A model generated the notes under the pieces. The model ran no database searches and was not told the origin of the DNA. It saw only the letters and a program-made list of their open reading frames with translations. From Candidatus Goldiibacteriota bacterium HGW-Goldbacteria-1 (lineage in GTDB: Bacteria; Oederibacteriota; PGYV01), in the NCBI GenBank assembly GCA_002839855.1, contig PGYV01000005.1, forward strand, positions 1 to 18,801: a DNA stretch of 18,801 nt, given 5' to 3'. Position 1 is the stretch's first letter. Each line of letters starts with the position of its first letter. Shown here in pieces: positions 15,700-18,801 of this stretch. Both the position numbers and the translations under genes were made by a program.

Positions 15700-16537
15700 G
15701 GAGCATCTCCCTTATCATTTTCGCGACAAATACGGACGAGGCCCCCATTGGGTCATATTTTGGCGAAAGCTCGTTGATATCTGCCGCCACTATGTTTTTA
15801 AGGCCCGAGAAACCCTCTACAGCCCTTAAAAAGTCCTTATAAGACAAACCGCCGGCTTCGGGCGTGCCTACTCCGGGTAAGAATCCGGGGTCTATTACAT
15901 CAACATCTATAGAGATATAAACGGGTGAATTTTTTATGGTGTCCATTACATTAAGAAATTCTTCCATATTAGGGTCGCAGAGTATCCTGTTGTCCCTGAT
16001 ATAAGCCATTTCCTGTTTCTCAAATGACCTGATGCCAAACATAAAAATATTTTCTGTGCCTATCATTTCACAGATACGCCTTGCCGGCGTTGAATGCGAA
16101 AGTTTATTGCCGTCGTAATTGTCCCTAAGATCGGCATGCGCGTCAAAATATACAACCTTTAATCCCGGGTGTTTCTTAAAATATGATTTTACAAGAGGAT
16201 AAGTAATAAGGTGTTCACCGCATACATACAGCACCTTTTTTCCTTTTTCAATAAACGATTCGGCGTAAGCTTCCATTTCCGTTACCGCTTCTTCGGGTTT
16301 CTGCGACGCAAGCACAAGATTGCCGGCATCGGCAATTTTATGGTCGGCGATATCATCAAAACGGTCGGGAGAAAATGTCTCTATAGAATCAGAATATGCC
16401 CTTGCGCTGTCGGGGCCTTCTTCTGACCCGTGCCTGAAAGTGGAAGTAACATCATAAGGTATTCCCGCAAGCACCACTTCGGCCGCGGCTATATCGTCAT
16501 TACAACCTACAAAGTTTACTTTTTTCTCTGTTTTCAT
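15680..16537 (-). CDS. speB: Agmatinase-family ureohydrolase SpeB
   Basis: SpeB hydrolyses agmatine to putrescine and urea with a two-manganese centre. The 285-residue protein has the metal ligands expected of the arginase/agmatinase family: His109 in CGEHLIT, Asp132, His134 and Asp136 in FDAHADLRDNYDG (131-143), and Asp211/Asp213 in SIDVDVIDP (209-217). HSTPARR (148-154), GVGTPEAGGLS (222-232) and DINELSPKYD (253-262) are also typical. The first Gly of the usual GG[DE]H is Cys106. The ATG overlaps the aminopropyltransferase stop codon (ATGA). Next to an arginine decarboxylase the agmatine role is very likely. The variant role on N1-aminopropylagmatine, known in Thermus, cannot be excluded. 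Confidence 0.93.
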   Translation of the reverse strand: MKTEKKVNFVGCNDDIAAAEVVLAGIPYDVTSTFRHGSEEGPDSARAYSDSIETFSPDRFDDIADHKIADAGNLVLASQKPEEAVTEMEAYAESFIEKGKKVLYVCGEHLITYPLVKSYFKKHPGLKVVYFDAHADLRDNYDGNKLSHSTPARRICEMIGTENIFMFGIRSFEKQEMAYIRDNRILCDPNMEEFLNVMDTIKNSPVYISIDVDVIDPGFLPGVGTPEAGGLSYKDFLRAVEGFSGLKNIVAADINELSPKYDPMGASSVFVAKMIREMLLVMAGN

Positions 16538-17421
16538 TTATTTTTCGCCTTTTTACCCTTCACTTCAATGACGCTTTTGCCCGTCTTAATAAGGTCCTGC
16601 ACAAACTTAGGCAGGGCAAGCGCGCCCATGTGCAGTTCGGGCGTGTAGTATTTTGTATTTAACTTTCCTGATTTTTTATTTCTGATTTTGTCGGGAGTGA
16701 TTGAATCTGAACCAAAGGTGAAGCTCCAGCACCCTGACGGGTATGTGGGGATGTGCGCCAGATACATTGCCGAGTTTTTAAACGTATTTTTAATTTTGTT
16801 GTGCCCTCTTAAAAGGAATTCAGCGTCATAAAACGGGTCTTCAGTCTGGGCTACCATACAGCCGCCGGGCTTTAAAGCTTCCTTTACGTTATTATAAAAT
16901 TCCATAGTGAAAAGCCCTTCGCCGATATCAACAGGGTCCGTGGAATCTATAATTATTACATCGTACTCTTTTTTCTTATTTTTGATGAATTCACATCCGT
17001 CAGAAAAACAGTAATTAACCCTTTTGTCGCCCACCCAGTTTACAAGCCCTTTATGATATTTCAGCGCCGCTTTAAACACTTCGTCATCAATCTCCGCGAA
17101 ATCAACCCTTTTAACTGTTTTATGCCTTAACACTTCCCTTACTGTGCCGCCGTCTCCGCCGCCTATTACAAGAATGTCCTGCGGATTCGGGTGTGAGTAA
17201 AGCGGAACGTGGACAATCATGTCATGATACACAAACTCTTCCATATCGGTTAACATAAAACAGCCGTCAAGCGCCATTAAATTTCCGCAGCCCTCTGTTT
17301 CAAACTCTTCTAACAGCTGAAATTTTGTCTTTTTTTCAAAAAGTTTTTTCTTTATCTTGTAGCTGAACATAGTGCGGTGCCATGGTTCATGCGCCCACTT
17401 GCTGCCTGTTATTTTTTTCAT
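16534..17421 (-). CDS. speE: Spermidine synthase-like aminopropyltransferase SpeE
   Basis: SpeE moves the aminopropyl group of decarboxylated S-adenosylmethionine to a diamine. The 295-residue protein contains the AdoMet-fold loop VIGGGDGG (85-92), the acidic FAEIDDEVF (108-116), the catalytic DSTDP (159-163) and the substrate-site IPTYPSG (224-230). The ATG at 17421 lies four bases after the decarboxylase stop codon. An in-frame ATG at 17442 would overlap that gene, and the shorter form fits the family better. The C-terminus ends in a Lys-rich tail (KGKKAKNK). Putrescine is the default acceptor, but agmatine is a real alternative given the neighbours. No AdoMet decarboxylase (speD), which supplies the donor, is present in the window. 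Confidence 0.92.
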   Translation of the reverse strand: MKKITGSKWAHEPWHRTMFSYKIKKKLFEKKTKFQLLEEFETEGCGNLMALDGCFMLTDMEEFVYHDMIVHVPLYSHPNPQDILVIGGGDGGTVREVLRHKTVKRVDFAEIDDEVFKAALKYHKGLVNWVGDKRVNYCFSDGCEFIKNKKKEYDVIIIDSTDPVDIGEGLFTMEFYNNVKEALKPGGCMVAQTEDPFYDAEFLLRGHNKIKNTFKNSAMYLAHIPTYPSGCWSFTFGSDSITPDKIRNKKSGKLNTKYYTPELHMGALALPKFVQDLIKTGKSVIEVKGKKAKNK

Positions 17422-17425
17422 CAGC

Positions 17426-17971
17426 TTACCACCATAATACAACAGCCGCGTACGCCGCGCCTGTATGGTTAACCTTGTGCTGTGAAGCTATGCTTTTGAT
17501 TTCTTTAATTTTATACCCTCTTTTTTTCATTCCTTCTTCTGCCATCGAGCGCACAATTTTCTCTATTTCTTCTTTATGCCCCGCGCCGGAATATTCCATG
17601 ATAAGGCCGTTTAATTTGGGGTTTTCAGGTATGGCCACGGCAACACCGGCTGATATCACTTCGCCTATAATTGTGCTTACTTTGCTTGCGTATGCCACAG
17701 GTACAAGCGCGCCAAGCGGAAGTTTTATGGGTTTGATAAGTTTGCTTGCCGGAGGAAGAATGGAGCTCATTCTTACAAGGTTTGTGTTGCCTACGCCCGC
17801 GTCAACAAGCGCGTTATCAAAAGCATTTAAAGGCGTCATACCTTCGTCGTGTCCGGCCACAAGGTAATATTTATCCGGTATTGTTGTTGTTATCCCGCAC
17901 TGTCCAAAAGTTACTTCTTTTACGGCTTTAACAGCAGTTTTCTTCTTTGCAACAGCCTTCTTTTTTGCCAT
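17426..17971 (-). CDS. Pyruvoyl-dependent arginine decarboxylase
   Basis: This enzyme decarboxylates arginine to agmatine. It is made as a proenzyme that cuts itself between two serines, leaving a pyruvoyl cofactor. The 181-residue product has the cleavage context [11 protein letters not shown] (64-74), with Ser69-Ser70 as the expected bond. GDxG-like GVGNTNL (59-65), [11 protein letters not shown] and MEYSG are also family text. The ATG at 17971 is chosen for its GGAG site (minus strand, about 17980-17984). An upstream codon at 18055 falls inside the promoter. Unusually, the first 18 residues are a Lys/Ala-rich tail ([18 protein letters not shown]), before the conserved fold begins. It is first in the polyamine operon. 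The family is frequent in archaea and scattered in bacteria. Confidence 0.92.
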   Translation of the reverse strand: MAKKKAVAKKKTAVKAVKEVTFGQCGITTTIPDKYYLVAGHDEGMTPLNAFDNALVDAGVGNTNLVRMSSILPPASKLIKPIKLPLGALVPVAYASKVSTIIGEVISAGVAVAIPENPKLNGLIMEYSGAGHKEEIEKIVRSMAEEGMKKRGYKIKEIKSIASQHKVNHTGAAYAAVVLWW

Positions 17972-18026
17972 CTGATAAACTCCTTTAATATGAGTAATTA
18001 AAAAAATTTTAAGCCAAAGTAAATTT

Positions 18027-18055
18027 ATATTACAGTAATCCCCCCGCAAAATCAA
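18027..18055 (-). promoter_or_regulatory. Promoter of the polyamine operon
   Basis: Read on the minus strand, a -35 box TTGATT (18050-18055) and a -10 box TAATAT (18027-18032) are separated by exactly 17 bases. The leader to the ATG at 17971 would be about 50 bases and ends with AAAGGAG. The spacer contains a run of six G residues. Confidence 0.6.
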
Positions 18056-18158
18056 TTGTTTTTATGCGGCCGAAAACACGCGCCGCCGTCTTAATTTAGA
18101 GGGACGGAGGGATATCGAGATTCGAGATTCGAAATTCGAAAATTAGATGAACACCTTA

Positions 18159-18465
18159 CCGGGCTTGGGTGTATTTTTTCGGTGCGCGCCTACCACTACA
18201 TACAATCAATAACAAAACAAAAAAATATCGAAATTCGAGATTCGAAAATTAGAAGATCACATACCGGGCTTGGGTGTGTTTTTTCAGTGCGCGCCGCCCT
18301 AACCTGCTATTTATTCGGCAGGAGCGGTTTAATGCCGCGCCGGCATGCAAGTATGTACCGCGAGTTCCCGATTGCCAATGAATTAACACACTTGTGATTT
18401 CAGGTTTGTTTGGATACAAGAACACCAATTTGCGGCGCGTACTGAAAAAATATACCCAAGCCCGG
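18159..18465. repeat. 34-base dispersed motif: two direct copies and one inverted copy
   Basis: The motif begins CCGGGCTTGGGT, has a T-run, and ends in GTGCGCGCC. Copies lie at 18159-18190, at 18264-18297 and, inverted, at 18432-18465. By my reading the second and the inverted copy agree at 31 of 34 positions and enclose 134 bases, giving a terminal-inverted-repeat layout of about 202 bases. The enclosed part has its own stems, CCTGC/GCAGG (303-307 and 318-322 of the 18 kb block) and TGCCG/CGGCA (333-337 and 341-345), but no gene. Confidence 0.75.
18185..18253. repeat. 69-base direct repeat, copy 1
   Basis: The text from GCGCGCCTACCACT through the AT-rich ATTCGA units recurs almost unchanged at 18631-18699. 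I see only two substitutions apart from the first base. The copies are about 446 bases apart, in the same orientation. Confidence 0.8.
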
Positions 18466-18550
18466 GAAGGCGGCAGCTCGGCAGGTCAGCAAAACCGAGG
18501 GACGGAGGGACATATACACGGAGGGACGGAAGTAAAGGTAAAAACAAATC

Positions 18551-18640
18551 AACTGCCGCGGGCTGAAGACCCGCGTCTACCACTGCAAATACAAACATAA
18601 ATCAATTACAACTGCCGCGCCCTAAAGGGACGCGCCTACC
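18551..18640. repeat. Two adjacent hairpin cassettes (ACTGCCGCG...CTACCACTGCA)
   Basis: Each cassette starts ACTGCCGCG and ends CTACCACTGCA around a GC-rich stem. The first stem is CGCGGG/CCCGCG (18557-18562 and 18570-18575). The second is CGCGCCC-TAAA-GGG-A-CGCG (18616-18634), with one bulged base. Related stems are found at 486-503 and, as a reverse-complement fragment, at 1582-1594. The cassettes have no T-run and are not typical terminators. Confidence 0.65.
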
Positions 18641-18699
18641 ACTGCATACATTCAATAACAAAACAAAAAAATATCGAAATTCGAGATTCGAAAATTAGA
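18631..18699. repeat. 69-base direct repeat, copy 2
   Basis: Second copy of the repeat at 18185-18253. Beyond the 69 bases it continues into ATGAACACCTTA, which matches the segment after the GATTCGA units at 18146-18157, but it lacks the following 34-base motif. The larger unit therefore seems truncated here. Confidence 0.75.
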
Positions 18700-18722
18700 T
18701 GAACACCTTATAATACAAACAC

Positions 18723-18756
18723 AAAAAAAGCCCCGGAGCGTGTGCTCCGGGGCTTT
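18723..18756 (-). terminator. Strong intrinsic terminator for a minus-strand gene entering from the right
   Basis: GCCCCGGAGC (18730-18739), the loop GTGT, and GCTCCGGGGC (18744-18753) form a perfect 10-bp GC-rich stem. On the minus strand it is followed by seven T residues, and on the plus strand by only three, so the main direction is minus. It follows a likely stop codon at 18774-18776. Confidence 0.9.
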
Positions 18757-18773
18757 GGATTACTTATCTGATA

Positions 18774-18801
18774 CTACCTGCTAAGTTCAAGCAGCGTTAC
18801 A
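18774..18801 (-). CDS. Possible C-terminal end of a gene truncated by the window edge
   Basis: Read on the minus strand, one frame gives VTLLELSR and then TAG, 17 bases before the terminator. A second frame also stays open for a few codons before a TGA at 18787-18789, so the frame is not certain. Only the terminator placement supports a gene here. The product cannot be recognised from eight residues. Confidence 0.35.

Larger units (their letters stand above)
18056..18723. other. Gene-free, repeat-rich inter-operon region
   Basis: No credible protein or RNA gene is seen. The stretch is a mosaic of short repeats: 7-bp GATTCGA-like units (18117-18140), a 34-base motif present twice directly and once inverted, a 69-base direct repeat, two hairpin cassettes and 8-bp GAGGGACG units (18497-18528). 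Small open frames here carry no recognisable domain and run across the repeats. Confidence 0.7.

Noticed and set aside
17972-18055. 28-residue N-terminal extension of the arginine decarboxylase
   Set aside because: It covers the probable -10 and -35 boxes and has no ribosome site, while the ATG at 17971 has a GGAG site.
18182-18600. Small open frames of 68 to 71 codons on both strands
   Set aside because: They cross repeat copies, overlap one another, and show no domain, signal peptide or suitable ribosome site.

Overview
The window looks like a chromosomal segment of a diderm, lipopolysaccharide-making bacterium, probably from an uncultivated lineage. It carries lpxB, a Kdo transferase gene, lpxK and several heptosyltransferase-family genes. 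The proteins match their families but are diverged. The inter-operon DNA is full of short structured repeats. I cannot place the organism in a named phylum from sequence alone.

Layout. (1) At the left edge, on the minus strand, is the first 91 codons of a MalK/UgpC-type ABC ATPase with a near-consensus promoter. (2) A 446-base gene-poor stretch holds 8-bp tandem repeats and hairpins. It is followed by one plus-strand gene, a CBM9-like lipoprotein, which has a second array of nearly the same 8-bp unit just after it. (3) From about 11.3 kb down to 1.7 kb, on the minus strand, is a tightly packed operon: hflX, a Gfo/Idh oxidoreductase, lpxB, kdtA (waaA), lpxK, a GT9 heptosyltransferase, a divergent GT9 protein, and a GT2-GT9 fusion. 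Most junctions overlap or lie within a few bases. (4) Upstream of it, also on the minus strand (18.0 to 11.4 kb), is a polyamine operon: pyruvoyl-dependent arginine decarboxylase, spermidine synthase-like aminopropyltransferase and agmatinase-like ureohydrolase. It runs without a gap into two large GT-C-type membrane proteins (YfhO family and DUF2723 with TPRs). (5) The right 800 bases have no credible complete gene. They contain repeats, inverted repeats and hairpin cassettes, then a strong minus-strand terminator that probably ends a gene entering from the right.

How the genes work together. LpxB, LpxK and KdtA take UDP-diacylglucosamine plus lipid X through to Kdo-lipid A. The GT9/GT2 proteins then most likely build the inner core. 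The Gfo/Idh enzyme next to lpxB may modify a nucleotide sugar for lipid A. The polyamine genes give arginine to agmatine to putrescine to spermidine, or the variant through aminopropylagmatine. The two GT-C proteins translationally coupled to them suggest envelope glycosylation, but the link to polyamines is unexplained.

The best second-look items are the GT2-GT9 fusion, the divergent middle GT9 protein, the apparent AUC start of hflX, the lysine-rich tails on two adjacent polyamine enzymes, the polyamine/GT-C operon, and the repeat families confined to the operon boundaries. I did not find a clear defence system, CRISPR array, transposase or RNA gene.
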